Shown one piece after another: positions 11,152 to 21,082 of a DNA stretch of 64,000 nucleotides. Position 1 is the stretch's first letter. Each line of letters begins with the position of its first letter. This DNA comes from SG8-41 sp963802355 (GTDB lineage: Bacteria; Pseudomonadota; Gammaproteobacteria; Burkholderiales; SG8-41). The DNA is taken from positions 186,001-250,000 of the forward strand of contig CAWDIV010000015.1 in assembly GCA_963802355.1 (NCBI GenBank), read 5' to 3'. The position numbers and the translations under genes are program-made. The notes under the pieces are model-generated. The model saw only the letters and a list, made by a program, of their open reading frames with translations, was not told where the DNA came from and did no database searches.

Positions 11152-12142
11152 ATGAAACGTCCCATGCGCGTCGCCGTCACCGGCGCCGCCGGCCAGATCG
11201 GCTACAGCCTGCTTATTCAGAATCGCCAGCGGCGAAATGCTGGGCAAAGATCAGCCCGTCATCCTGCAATTGCTCGAGATTCCCGACGAGAAAGCCCAGA
11301 AGGCGCTGAAGGGCGTCATCATGGAGCTCGACGACTGCGCTTTCCCGCTGCTCCAGGAGGTCATCCCGACGTCCGATCCGAAGGTGGCGTTCAAGGACGC
11401 GGACGTGGCGCTGCTGGTCGGCGCGCGGCCGCGCGGCCCGGGCATGGAGCGCAAGGACCTGCTCGAAGCGAACGGCAAGATCTTCGCGCCGCAAGGCAAG
11501 GCGCTCTCGGAGGTCGCGAGCCGCGACGTCAAAGTGCTGGTGGTCGGCAATCCGGCGAACACCAATTGCCTCATCGCCATGAAGAACGCTCGCGGACTCA
11601 AGCCCGCCAATTTCTCGGCGATGATGCGCCTCGATCACAACCGCGCCCTGACTCAGGTCGCGCAGAAAGTCGGGAAGCCGGTAGCGGCCGTGAGCAAGAT
11701 GACGGTTTGGGGCAATCATTCCGCGACGCAGTACCCCGATCTGTTCCACGCCGAGGTGGAGGGCCGGAAGGCGGTGCCGCTCATCAACGATCAGACGTGG
11801 ATCGAGAACGACTTCATCCCCACGATCCAGAAGCGCGGCGCCGCGATCATCGAGGCGCGCGGCCTGTCGTCGGCCGCGAGCGCCGCCAATGCCGCCATGG
11901 ACCACGTGCGCGACTGGATCTTCGGAACGCCCGAGGGTGACTGGGTGAGCATGGGCATTCCGTCGGACGGCAGCTACGACATACCCGAAGGCGTGATCTA
12001 CGGCTATCCCTGCGTGTGCCGCAACGGCAGGTACGAGATCGTGAAAGGGCTGGCAGTGAGCGAATTCAGCCGGGCGCGGATGCAGGCGACGCTGAAGGAG
12101 CTGCACGAGGAGCGCGACAGCATCAAGCAGTTGATCGGCTGA
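11152..12142 (+). CDS. mdh: Malate dehydrogenase, one frameshift
   Basis: NAD-dependent malate/oxaloacetate interconversion. N-terminus MKRPMRVAVTGAAGQIGYSLL (nucleotide-binding GxxGxxG), then after an extra A near 11214 the frame resumes at RIASGEMLGKDQPVILQLLE. NPANTNCLIAM binds NAD; ARGLKPANFSAMMRLDHNRA and VWGNHSATQYPD hold the catalytic Asp/His pair. About 329 residues after correction, as expected for the cytosolic-MDH-like type of betaproteobacteria. ATG with GGAG nine bases upstream. Divergent from the sdh operon. Confidence 0.95.
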
Positions 12143-12222
12143 GACCAGGCAGCGGCGCGGGTTTTATTCCGATCCAGAGTTCGTGAGCCGCTACTGAAAC
12201 GCGACCGATCGCCGATCAACTT

Positions 12223-13383
12223 ATGAAAAACAAAGAGACAGCACCATCCGGATTCAAGCCCAAGAAATCGGTTGCGCTGTCCGGCGTGGAGGCCGGCAGC
12301 ACGGCCTTATGCACCGTGGGTCGCAGCGGCAACGATCTCCACTATCGCGGATACGACATCCTGGACATCGCCGATCAGTGCGAGTTCGAGGAAATCGCGC
12401 ACCTGCTGATACACGAGCGGCTGCCGACGCGCGCGGAGCTGGTAGCTTACAAGGAGAGGCTGCGTGCGCTGCGCGGCCTGCCCGAGGAGCTGCGCGCCGT
12501 CCTGGAGCACGTGCCTGCGTCGGCGCACCCGATGGACGTGATGCGCACAGGTTGCTCGGCGCTGGGGACGGTGCTGCCGGAAGCGGAAGACCACAATCAG
12601 TCCGGCGCGCGCGATATCGCCGACCGGCTGATCGCGTCGTTCGGCTCGATGCTGCTCTACTGGTATCACTACAGCCACAACCGCCGCCGCATCGACATCG
12701 ATACGGACGACGACTCGATCGGCGCGCATTTCCTGCGTCTGCTCCACGGCAAGGCGCCGCCTGCGTCGTGGGTGCAGGCGATGCACACCTCGCTCAACCT
12801 CTACGCCGAGCACGAGTTCAACGCATCGACTTTCGCCGCGCGCGTCGTCGCCGGCACCGGCTCCGACATGCATTCAGCCGTTACCGGCGCCATCGCCGCG
12901 TTGAAAGGCCCCAAGCACGGCGGCGCCAACGAGGTCGGCTTCGAGGTGATGAACCGCTACGAGACGCCGGACGAAGCCGAGAAGGACATCGTCAAGCGCG
13001 TTGCCAACAAGGAAGTCGTGATCGGCTTCGGCCACCCGGTCTATACGATCGCCGATCCGCGCAACAAGATCATCAAGGAGGTCGCGCGGCGACTGTCGGC
13101 AGAAGCGGGCGACATGAGGATGTTCGAGATCGCCGATCGCATCGAGGCAGTAATGATGCGCGAGAAGAAGATGTTCGCGAATCTCGACTGGTTCTCCGCC
13201 GTTTCGTACCACCGGATGGGCATACCGACGGCGATGTTCACGCCGATCTTCGTCATCTCCCGCACGACCGGCTGGGCCGCTCACGTGATCGAGCAGCGCA
13301 TCGACGACAAGATCATCCGCCCCGCCGCGGTCTATACCGGTCCGGAAGATCTCGAGTTCGTGCCGATAGACAAGAGACGGTGA
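12223..13383 (+). CDS. prpC: 2-methylcitrate synthase (citrate synthase family)
   Basis: 386 residues. Condenses propionyl-CoA and oxaloacetate; may also make citrate. The N-terminus KKSVALSGVEAGSTALCTVG is the PrpC-type start rather than the longer GltA start. Active-site blocks: KGPKHGGANE (His), IGFGHPVYTIADPR (His) and the C-terminal TGWAAHVIEQR (substrate Arg). Much closer in length and motifs to PrpC (about 389 residues) than to the gltA gene in this window. Eighty nt after mdh; no clear Shine-Dalgarno. prpD lies 14.6 kb away and no prpB is present. No frameshift. Confidence 0.88.
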   Translation: MKNKETAPSGFKPKKSVALSGVEAGSTALCTVGRSGNDLHYRGYDILDIADQCEFEEIAHLLIHERLPTRAELVAYKERLRALRGLPEELRAVLEHVPASAHPMDVMRTGCSALGTVLPEAEDHNQSGARDIADRLIASFGSMLLYWYHYSHNRRRIDIDTDDDSIGAHFLRLLHGKAPPASWVQAMHTSLNLYAEHEFNASTFAARVVAGTGSDMHSAVTGAIAALKGPKHGGANEVGFEVMNRYETPDEAEKDIVKRVANKEVVIGFGHPVYTIADPRNKIIKEVARRLSAEAGDMRMFEIADRIEAVMMREKKMFANLDWFSAVSYHRMGIPTAMFTPIFVISRTTGWAAHVIEQRIDDKIIRPAAVYTGPEDLEFVPIDKRR

Positions 13384-13407
13384 CCAGCGACCGGTGACTA
13401 GTGATCG
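13380..13407. repeat. Heptamer array GTGACCA overlapping the prpC stop codon
   Basis: Four in-phase 7-mers GTGACCA, GCGACCG, GTGACTA, GTGATCG. The TGA stop of prpC is part of the first unit. Confidence 0.7.
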
Positions 13408-13568
13408 GTTGGCAGATTCTCACGCCGGCAGCAGCCGAGTCACCGAAGGTCGATTCCGGGTCAGTGGCCCAGTTATCCCCGTCGGATACGTCGCGAAGGA
13501 ACCCGATGAAAGTGCCATTCGCACGGAGCCGAGGCTCGAAGCCGCGCAGCAATCAGGATGGAAGTTCC

Positions 13569-13574
13569 TATAAT
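13569..13574 (+). promoter_or_regulatory. Consensus -10 box upstream of the dienelactone hydrolase gene
   Basis: A perfect TATAAT in the context CCTATAATCGC, 36 nt before the ATG. No good -35 box is visible. The same CCTATAATCGC string precedes the FAD oxidase gene at 55694. Confidence 0.45.
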
Positions 13575-13609
13575 CGCTTTTCTTCAAAACCAACCCGGGA
13601 GAAAAACTC

Positions 13610-14281
13610 ATGGGCAAGACCATCGATCTCACCGCCGCTGACAGCCATAAATTTTCTGCGTACGTTGCGGAGCCTTCGGGCAAGCCCAAAGGCGCGCTGA
13701 TCGTTGTGATGGAGATCTTCGGCGTCAACAGCCATATCAAAAGAGTTACCGACGAATACGCTGGTGACGGCTACCTCGCGATCGCGCCGGCATTCTTCGA
13801 CCGCGTGCAGCGGGGTCTCGACATCGGCTATACGCCGCAGGACATCGAAGTCGGACGCGGATTAATGCAGAAAATGAAGTTCGAAGACGCGCTCAAGGAT
13901 GTCGATGCGGCCAAGCAACATGTAGCTTCGGCCGGAAAGACCGGCATCATCGGCTACTGCTGGGGCGGATCGCTCACATTCAAATCGGCGTGCAACGTGA
14001 ATGGTCTTGCGTGTGCCGTTGCCTACTACGGCGGCGCGATACCTTCGCTGATCAACGAGAAGCCGAAGTGCCCGGTGTTGTTCAACTGGGGCGAGACCGA
14101 TGCATCGATACCGCTGGAAAAAGCCAAGGAAGTCGCCGCGGCGCACAAAGATCAGATCCACTACTTCTATCCGGGCGCGGGCCACGGCTTCAATTGTGAG
14201 CAGCGCGGCTCGTACAACGCTGAGGCCGCGAAGCTCGCGCGCAACCGCACGCTGGAGTTTCTGAAAAAGCACATCGGATAG
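13610..14281 (+). CDS. Dienelactone hydrolase family protein
   Basis: 223-residue alpha/beta hydrolase. The catalytic set of carboxymethylenebutenolidase is in place: Glu35 (MEIFG), Cys117 (GYCWGG), Asp164 (GETDAS) and His192 (GAGHGF). Length and spacing match the family. ATG preceded by GGGAGAAAAACTC. Substrate unknown: homologues cleave dienelactones of chlorocatechol breakdown, but many act on other esters, and no aromatic pathway is nearby. Monocistronic, with its own -10 box; converges with the CHAT gene. Confidence 0.9.
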   Translation: MGKTIDLTAADSHKFSAYVAEPSGKPKGALIVVMEIFGVNSHIKRVTDEYAGDGYLAIAPAFFDRVQRGLDIGYTPQDIEVGRGLMQKMKFEDALKDVDAAKQHVASAGKTGIIGYCWGGSLTFKSACNVNGLACAVAYYGGAIPSLINEKPKCPVLFNWGETDASIPLEKAKEVAAAHKDQIHYFYPGAGHGFNCEQRGSYNAEAAKLARNRTLEFLKKHIG

Positions 14282-14303
14282 AAGTCGCAAGTTATGCGGA
14301 ACG

Positions 14304-17300
14304 TCAGCCCGCTGCGGCGAACGTCTTCAGCCTGGCCAGGAGGGTTTCGGCCGCTTTTCGCTCGGCCTGTGAGGCGCGCATCTTGTATCTCGACAACACA
14401 AAGTCGGCCGTGTCGTAGACCGAACCCCACTCGGAGCCTCCGCGCATGCGGGTGTAAAGGTCCTCATAGCGTTGCTCGAGTGACTCTGCCTTCGTCGCAA
14501 GCCGGCCAGCCGCGACAGCTTCGTAGAGATCGAGATCCGTATTGCCCACCACGCTCCAGAAGTCGGGATCGCTCTCGTTCCTGACCTGAAGACTTTTTCT
14601 GGTCGTCTCGAACAGCCCACGGTCGAGACCCTTCCATCCACGCTCGCCGGCGTGAAGCGCCAGTTCCGCCGCGATGCGATTCGTCGCCGGATAGAAAAGA
14701 TCGGTCAACTTGTCCTTTACGGCGAGGGCCTGTGCCCGTTCGTAGTGCCGCTTCATCTCTTTGATCGCGCCCAGCTCCTCTTTGGTTCGCTTTGCCGCCG
14801 CCTCCACCTGTGCCAAACGCTTCATGGCCGAGCCAGAGAGATTCTCGCGTTCCGCCGTCGCATGAAACGCACTGAGCTCGTCGAAAAGCCGTTTCACGTC
14901 GTGAATCACCGTGCGCGCAGAATCAAGCGCGGTGGCCAAGGCCACTGATGCCTCTTGCAGCTCGCGCGCGGCGGCTCCGCCAGCTTTCTTCCCGCGGACC
15001 TGTTTCTTGCGGCGCGACTTTGCGCGCTCTTGCGTCAATCGCTCCCGCCGATCGCGCGCCTTCTCCACCGCACGCCAAGCCTGACGTACCCTGAGGTTGC
15101 CGCGCTGTTCCAGCGCCTTGAGCGACACGTTGCCATCGTTGACCTCGATCGCTTTCCCATACCATTCGATCGCGCTCGAGGCGTCGCCAGCCGCGGCGTA
15201 CGCCTGAGCGAAGAGTTCGGCAACACCCCCCGATGCACTCCATTTCATCTCCGTCCATCGCTTCTTCACCAATTCCACACGCTCGAGCTGATACGACGGG
15301 GTGTAGTGCTGGAACTGGGTTTGGACCCGCAACGTCTCGAGCGCCAGCTTCAACGCTGTCACCGACGCGATCCCGTCAAACTCGTGTGGTAAGGCGTGCT
15401 CCGGCCGTTTCGCGTCGTCGGTATCGCGCACGAACTTCCAGTCGGGATCGCCGTAGCACTGGTATGCCGCCCAGGTATTGCCCTCGGTTTCGTACACTTT
15501 CGTGCGCGCGTCCGCCACGGCGTCGATGAATCGCTTCCCTTTGAGCAGGGAGCCGTAAAAGGTTGTCGCAAAAATCATGGCTGCGCCGTCGTCCACTGCC
15601 CACCCGGCCGCGATGACGCAACGCACGCCGATGTTGATGAGTTGCTCGGCGACGCCGGAGGCAAAGCGCGCGCGGTCGTACACGCTGGGATCCGGCGGCC
15701 GATTTTCCCCCAGCACCGTTTCATTCCGCCACGCGCCGAGGTGACAACAATTCACGAACACCAGCTCGGGCACGACCCTCATCGCCTTGATTTCGTTCGG
15801 GCCGAGGAAGGTGCCATTCGACAGGACGACGCCGCCCGGCTTTCCGTCCGCCGAAGCCGGCGCACCATGCCCGGCTATGTGCACAATTCTCCAATCGCGC
15901 GCGAAGAGCGTGTTGATCACCGTGCGCGCGTCCGACCCCACCCGCGTCGCCTCGTCGCTGAATAACTTCTGCACCCGCTGCTCGAGGGCGGGGAAAAGGG
16001 AGAGGCATTCAAAGACCTTTTCCGCCTCCTCGCGCGCGCCGTACAGGCGTTGATAGCCGGCGGGACACTCCGGTTCGCCGATCACCAGCACGTGGGCCTG
16101 GGCATCGGCATCCGTCACGTTGTGGCGAAACGTTTCGGTTCGCAGCTTGCGCAGCAACTTGGCGCGAATCGCCCATGGCTTCTTATCGGAGTTGTTGTCC
16201 GAATCGTCGAGGAGCTCCCACGGGATGCCGGCCGTTCCTTCGTCAAGTTCGATCTGCATGTCGTTGGTGCCGGCCAGGAACGGCTCGAGATCAATGGGCA
16301 CCAGGAGCTTGAACAGGGTCCGCCCGATCTGGGCGTCCAGGTTCTGGTGCGACGAGCCCGTCGCGACGAGATCGCGCACCAGTCGGCTCTGTGTGGTTTG
16401 CGCCCGCACCTCGGTGCGGGCACGCTTCGTGTCGAGCGCGTAGGCGATCGAGACCTCGCCGTTGAGCTCCCTTCGTGTCTCGGCGGTAATGAAATCGTAG
16501 TTTGCACCGCGGTAACCGGAGTCGAGCGGACGCTGAAGCGGTCCGGTTCCGGTCTGGACCGCGTCAGTCAATTTGTAGCGCTCGGGTGCCGCCTCGGCCT
16601 GCATCTTCAACGCGTGCCACGCCTCGCTGGCACGATCGAGGTACAGCTCAATCATGCGAAGGTGACGCACACGCGGCCACGCGTGATCGCCCGCCCTGCC
16701 GCCGCTCAGCAGTTCGTTCGCCTCGTGCACACCCTGGGCGATCAACTGCGCGGCCTGTCCCGCGGTGACGCCGCTTCCGCCACTGCCCATCAGCGTCGTG
16801 GCCAACTCGAAGAACGCCTCTTTCCCGCTTGAACGCTCCGCGATGCGCTGCGCCCAGGCGATGACCGCCTGCCGTACCGTGAATGCAAGCGCCGACGCCT
16901 GCAGCTTCCCTTCCTCGCCAAGTCCGACAACGATGACTGCCTCGGGACGTGGAATGAGCCAGGGTTTCTTCTCCACTACGCGGTTGTTCAGGAACATCTG
17001 GTGGGTGCCGGGCGCTACCGGATAGACGCCGAGATCGAGGGAGTGCTTCATGGCGCCGCCGATCAGCACGTTGATCACTTTCTCCGTGCCGGTGAGCAGC
17101 GTCGCCCGGTAGTGCCCGAGAAGCAACGGCAGACGCTCGAAGGTCAGATCGCCGTTAACGACCGTCAAACCCAGGGCGTCGAGGCTCGCCGATGGGCTGT
17201 CAGGCGCCAGGTCTCGCGCGTCGGCACTCTCCTCCCAACGACGTCGTGGCCCGGCCGGCTGGCGATTTCCTGTCGAAATGATCGGCGCGGAAATGCCTGG

Positions 17301-18779
17301 CGCACCCGACCGGAGGAGCCGCCGATCCGGAAGGCTCTTCGCCGGATCGACCGGCGCGAGCGGTTGCCGCTGTCCAGAGAGGGCGGTCGTCAGGAAGCTC
17401 ACGGTCTGCGCGCGCGAGAAAAAGTTGACGTGCGTAACCGACTCGTCCTTCAGGTTTCCGCCGGGACCAAAACACCCGATGTGTGAGGCGGGGATGAACG
17501 AGGTGCCGGAGCGGTCGACGCGCCAACCTCCCTCGGATGGCACGACCAGATCGTTTGCCGAACCGAAGAACTGATCGATTCCGGCATCGAGGAGGCGCTG
17601 CAATTTGTCCTTTGGGCTGTAGTTCGCGACGAGGGCCGAATACGTACCCGGTGGCGGACCCGGGGGACCCTGCAGTTCCGTGATCATGGCCCCGTCGCCG
17701 TCCATCGACCGAATGCCCGGGAGATCGCCAGAAGCGTGACTGGCGAGCCAGACGAGGCCGTTGGCGACAAACTCGGCTCCCGTGGTGAACGGATTCTCTG
17801 GAAACATCTCGAGCAGATTCGCAATCCATCCGACCGTGTCTTCCCAGCGTTGCGGCGTGGCGAGCGGCGTGCCTTCGTTGGGGGACGCCACGAGCACGGC
17901 TCTGCCCAATTGGAAGCGCCGCGCCAAGGCACCGAAGACCGACGCACGCTCCACCAGGTTCCGCAGCACCAGCCCGCCGCGCGAATGGGTGACGACGTCA
18001 AACTTGAACGCCTTCTCGGGCAGCCCCGACAGCAGCATGCTCGCGTTCTCCTGCGGCGTGCGGCTGACGGTGAAGTGGTCGAACGCGAAGATCCGGTCTC
18101 CGTACCACGGTTTCACGCGATCGAAAAAATCCGACGCGGCGAGCGAACCGTAGGCGGAGGCGGCATTCGAAAACGTGCCGTGGATGAAGAGCAAGGACCG
18201 ATCCGTCGAAGTCGGGCGTCCGGCCTCGAGTTTTTTCGCCTCCAAACCGTTCCTGGTGACCTTGTGCCACCCTTCAGTCAGTCCCTTCTTGTTCCACGTC
18301 ACCGTTTCGAACGTCCTGGCGAGCTTCGGCAGCACAAGACTGACCGCTTTGTCCGCGGCAACCTTGGCGACTTTTACGACGATCGCCTTGACCGCTTGGC
18401 TGACGAAACCGCGCGTCGTCGCTTGCGATCCCGCAGCAGGAACCTGCACGATGAATCGCGCCTGACCTCGGCCATCGCGAGTGAGCCGCGCGGATTCCGT
18501 CGGCCGGTGAAACGTCAGCGCGCCTGACGGATGGCGGACTGCCAGCAGCGCCGCCTCGCCAGGCGCCAGGTCGCAGGAAAGATCGAGGGCCCCCGGGTCC
18601 GCTTCGCCGCCTCGCGTCGTCGGTTTCGGTTCGACCGTGACTTCGTCTTCGACCTTCGACACTGGCGTCAGAAACTCGGGCGGTAGACCCGGCAGTTCGG
18701 CAGCACCAGCCCGGGTCCGCGCGCGCGACACACCCGCCCGCGTGATCCGCCAGTCTGGGGAATTGAGTCTAGTGGGCAT
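14304..18779 (-). CDS. Giant alpha/beta-hydrolase plus CHAT (caspase-like) protease fusion
   Basis: 1491 residues. An N-terminal region of about 180 residues is followed by a lipase-like alpha/beta hydrolase (about 190-470): LLFIHGTFSNAAS, nucleophile elbow THSRGG (Ser266) and a possible catalytic His450 in SVTHVNFF. A linker rich in Pro/Arg follows, then an unassigned region (530-840). A CHAT domain (about 840-1110) has IPWELL, HIAGHG (His971) and FVNCCHLG (Cys1011/1012), the His-Cys dyad of the caspase-like clan. The C-terminal 370 residues contain a TPR-like pair (AYAAAGDASSAIEWYGKAIE) and long charged helices. CHAT proteases act in bacterial conflict and cell-death systems; the hydrolase fusion suggests a two-enzyme effector (inference). 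No frameshift. Divergent from the TRAFs/SLOG-type gene. Confidence 0.85.
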   Translation of the reverse strand: MPTRLNSPDWRITRAGVSRARTRAGAAELPGLPPEFLTPVSKVEDEVTVEPKPTTRGGEADPGALDLSCDLAPGEAALLAVRHPSGALTFHRPTESARLTRDGRGQARFIVQVPAAGSQATTRGFVSQAVKAIVVKVAKVAADKAVSLVLPKLARTFETVTWNKKGLTEGWHKVTRNGLEAKKLEAGRPTSTDRSLLFIHGTFSNAASAYGSLAASDFFDRVKPWYGDRIFAFDHFTVSRTPQENASMLLSGLPEKAFKFDVVTHSRGGLVLRNLVERASVFGALARRFQLGRAVLVASPNEGTPLATPQRWEDTVGWIANLLEMFPENPFTTGAEFVANGLVWLASHASGDLPGIRSMDGDGAMITELQGPPGPPPGTYSALVANYSPKDKLQRLLDAGIDQFFGSANDLVVPSEGGWRVDRSGTSFIPASHIGCFGPGGNLKDESVTHVNFFSRAQTVSFLTTALSGQRQPLAPVDPAKSLPDRRLLRSGAPGISAPIISTGNRQPAGPRRRWEESADARDLAPDSPSASLDALGLTVVNGDLTFERLPLLLGHYRATLLTGTEKVINVLIGGAMKHSLDLGVYPVAPGTHQMFLNNRVVEKKPWLIPRPEAVIVVGLGEEGKLQASALAFTVRQAVIAWAQRIAERSSGKEAFFELATTLMGSGGSGVTAGQAAQLIAQGVHEANELLSGGRAGDHAWPRVRHLRMIELYLDRASEAWHALKMQAEAAPERYKLTDAVQTGTGPLQRPLDSGYRGANYDFITAETRRELNGEVSIAYALDTKRARTEVRAQTTQSRLVRDLVATGSSHQNLDAQIGRTLFKLLVPIDLEPFLAGTNDMQIELDEGTAGIPWELLDDSDNNSDKKPWAIRAKLLRKLRTETFRHNVTDADAQAHVLVIGEPECPAGYQRLYGAREEAEKVFECLSLFPALEQRVQKLFSDEATRVGSDARTVINTLFARDWRIVHIAGHGAPASADGKPGGVVLSNGTFLGPNEIKAMRVVPELVFVNCCHLGAWRNETVLGENRPPDPSVYDRARFASGVAEQLINIGVRCVIAAGWAVDDGAAMIFATTFYGSLLKGKRFIDAVADARTKVYETEGNTWAAYQCYGDPDWKFVRDTDDAKRPEHALPHEFDGIASVTALKLALETLRVQTQFQHYTPSYQLERVELVKKRWTEMKWSASGGVAELFAQAYAAAGDASSAIEWYGKAIEVNDGNVSLKALEQRGNLRVRQAWRAVEKARDRRERLTQERAKSRRKKQVRGKKAGGAAARELQEASVALATALDSARTVIHDVKRLFDELSAFHATAERENLSGSAMKRLAQVEAAAKRTKEELGAIKEMKRHYERAQALAVKDKLTDLFYPATNRIAAELALHAGERGWKGLDRGLFETTRKSLQVRNESDPDFWSVVGNTDLDLYEAVAAGRLATKAESLEQRYEDLYTRMRGGSEWGSVYDTADFVLSRYKMRASQAERKAAETLLARLKTFAAAG

Positions 18780-18956
18780 GGGGCATTCTACCTACTGCCG
18801 CGCCTCGTGCAGGTTTGTCCCATTCGCGATTCTACTTTCGGATGATTGTCATGTGCTCCACGCCTGTGGCATCATGCATTACGGCTCTGCTCACCGAGAC
18901 ACCCGTCCATCGGGTCAATCAAGTTCGATACGGATAGCACGACAGGAAGGACCGCC

Positions 18957-20945
18957 ATGCCAGCCTTACCTCACGCGTTCGTAGTCATGCCCTTCGGCAC
19001 CAAGCCCGGGGCCGACGGCCAGATGATCGATTTCAACCGGGTCTACGACGAATACATCGGCCCGGCACTAAAGGCGGCAGGGCTGGAAGCCTTCCGGGCC
19101 GACAAGGAAATGCGCGGTGGCGACATCCTCACCGACATGTTCCAGGAATTGCTGGTTGCCGACCTCGTGGTCGCGGACTTGACCATCGACAATCCCAACG
19201 TGTGGTACGAGCTCGGCGTGCGGCATGCCCTGCGCGCGCGTGGCGTCGTGATTGTCTGTGGCGGCAAGGTGACGACCGCATTCGATCTATATACCAACCG
19301 CAAGCTGCGCTATGGCCTCAAGGAGGGCGCGCCTGACCCGGCGACGCTGAAGGACGATAAGGACAAGCTCGTCAAAATGGTGCAAGAGACGATGGAGTCC
19401 TGGCACGAACGCAAGGTGAGCCCGGTCTACCACCTGATGCCCAACCTGCAGGAGCCCGACTGGAAGTCGCTGCGCATCGGCGACGTGCGGGAGTTCTGGG
19501 AACAGCACGATGCCTGGGAGGAACGCATCGACTTGGCGCGCCGCGCGGGACGGATCGGTGATCTCCTGGTGCTGGCGAACGAAGCGCCGATCGCCGCGTT
19601 TCGAGTAGAGGCCTGGGTCAAGGCTGGCGAAGCGTTGCGCAGGACCGAGCGCTACGAATTCGCGCTGGAGCATCTCGAGCATGGGCTGGCGCTGGAGCCG
19701 CGCAATCTCAGAGTCCTGCGCGAAAAGGGCATCTGCCTGCAGCGATTGGCCCTGGCAGGCGCTCCCGGGCATTCAATCGACCGCGCGCGCGAGCACTACC
19801 GCAATGTGCTCGAGTGCTATCCTGCCGATCCCGAGACCTGGGGCTTGCTCGGTCGCGTGGACAAGGATGCGTGGATCGCCGCCTGGCGCCGGGATGGCCA
19901 GACGCCGGAGCAGATGCGGGAGGACGCGGCGTACGAAGACGCGCTGCTGCGAGCGGCGATCGACAGCTACGCCAGGGCCTATCGCGTAAGCCCCGGTCAC
20001 TATTTCTCCGGCATTAATGCGTTGAGCCTGATGCATCTCTACCGCCATCTAACCGGCGATGCGCGCTATGACTCGGAGATGGCCACCATGGCGGGCGCGG
20101 TGCGATTCGCCGCGGAATGCGGGCAGGACACGGGCCAGCTCTACTGGTCCAAGGTGACGCTCGGCGATCTCGAAGTGCTGGTCGGCACGCCGGACAAGGT
20201 GAAGGAAGCCTACAAGGAGGCCATTGCAAAGAACGAGAAGGACTGGTTCTCGCTCAACTCGAGCCTCGCGCAACTGAAATTGCTGAATGACCTCGGCTTT
20301 CGTCTGGATACGGTCGATGCCGGCATCGCTACCTTCGCCCGCGCCTTGCGAAGACTGGAGGAGCCCGAGAAAAGCTGGCAGCCGCGTCAAGTGTTTGTGT
20401 TCAGCGGCCACATGATCGACGCGCCGGATCGTCCCCAGCCGCGTTTCCCCGCCGCCAAAGAAGCCGTCGCGGCACAGAAGATTGCTGAAGCTCTAGAGCA
20501 GCTCGGCGCCGGCCCGGAAGACCTCGCATACTGCCAGGCCGCTGCGGGCAGCGACCTGCTGTTCCTCGAGGCGGGCCTAAAGCGCGGTGTGCGCTGCCAG
20601 GTCCTGTTGCCTTTCCCAGAACCCGATTTCATCGAAAGGTCCATCCTGCCCTCGACTGGCGGCGACAAATGGCGCGAGCGCTTCTTCAAAATTAAGGCGC
20701 AATTGAAGGATCCCATGCGGATCATGCCGGTGGAGCTCGGCCCGATGCCGAAGGGCCTCGATCCCTACGAGCGCTGCAACCTCTGGCTGCTCTACACCGC
20801 GCTCGCGTGCGGTATGCAGAAGGTGCGCTTCGTGTGCCTGTGGAATGGCGGTGGTGGCGATGGGCCGGGAGGGACCGTGCATATGTACAACGAGGTGAAG
20901 CAAAGAACGGGGCGGGTAACCTGGATCGACAGCCGGCAGCTTTAG
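18957..20945 (+). CDS. TIR/deoxyribosyltransferase-like + TRAFs-binding/TPR + SLOG-like signalling protein
   Basis: 662 residues from the ATG behind AGGAAGG. Residues 1-120 form a Rossmann-like domain with FVVMPFG, Glu/Asp-rich helices and ADLT followed by NPNVWYELGVRHAL, the signature shared by nucleoside 2-deoxyribosyltransferase-like and TIR-like domains. Residues 160-470 are helical repeats resembling the MAP3K TRAFs-binding (TPR) region. The last 170 residues (VFVFSGHMIDAP, AAGSDLLFLEAGLKRG, VLLPFPEPDFI) look like a SLOG-type nucleotide-binding domain. Homologues occur in predicted nucleotide-signalling conflict systems. Expressed divergently from the CHAT gene across a spacer of under 180 nt, and closed by an intrinsic terminator. 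Domain names are from memory of the families. Confidence 0.75.
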   Translation: MPALPHAFVVMPFGTKPGADGQMIDFNRVYDEYIGPALKAAGLEAFRADKEMRGGDILTDMFQELLVADLVVADLTIDNPNVWYELGVRHALRARGVVIVCGGKVTTAFDLYTNRKLRYGLKEGAPDPATLKDDKDKLVKMVQETMESWHERKVSPVYHLMPNLQEPDWKSLRIGDVREFWEQHDAWEERIDLARRAGRIGDLLVLANEAPIAAFRVEAWVKAGEALRRTERYEFALEHLEHGLALEPRNLRVLREKGICLQRLALAGAPGHSIDRAREHYRNVLECYPADPETWGLLGRVDKDAWIAAWRRDGQTPEQMREDAAYEDALLRAAIDSYARAYRVSPGHYFSGINALSLMHLYRHLTGDARYDSEMATMAGAVRFAAECGQDTGQLYWSKVTLGDLEVLVGTPDKVKEAYKEAIAKNEKDWFSLNSSLAQLKLLNDLGFRLDTVDAGIATFARALRRLEEPEKSWQPRQVFVFSGHMIDAPDRPQPRFPAAKEAVAAQKIAEALEQLGAGPEDLAYCQAAAGSDLLFLEAGLKRGVRCQVLLPFPEPDFIERSILPSTGGDKWRERFFKIKAQLKDPMRIMPVELGPMPKGLDPYERCNLWLLYTALACGMQKVRFVCLWNGGGGDGPGGTVHMYNEVKQRTGRVTWIDSRQL

Positions 20946-21040
20946 CGGCTGCTTAGGGATGTTTTTCATGCAAATGGGCGAACAGTCCATTTGCATTACA
21001 TGCTCTACCGCACGATTGAGAATTTGCTCGCGCTTGACGC

Positions 21041-21069
21041 AGGCGGCGCGGGTGCGCCGCCTTTTTTTT
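21041..21069 (+). terminator. Intrinsic terminator
   Basis: Stem AGGCGGCGC with GCGCCGCCT, loop GGGT, then eight T. It ends the plus-strand TRAFs/SLOG gene, 95 nt past its stop. Confidence 0.9.
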
Positions 21070-21082
21070 GCCCATCGCTGGG

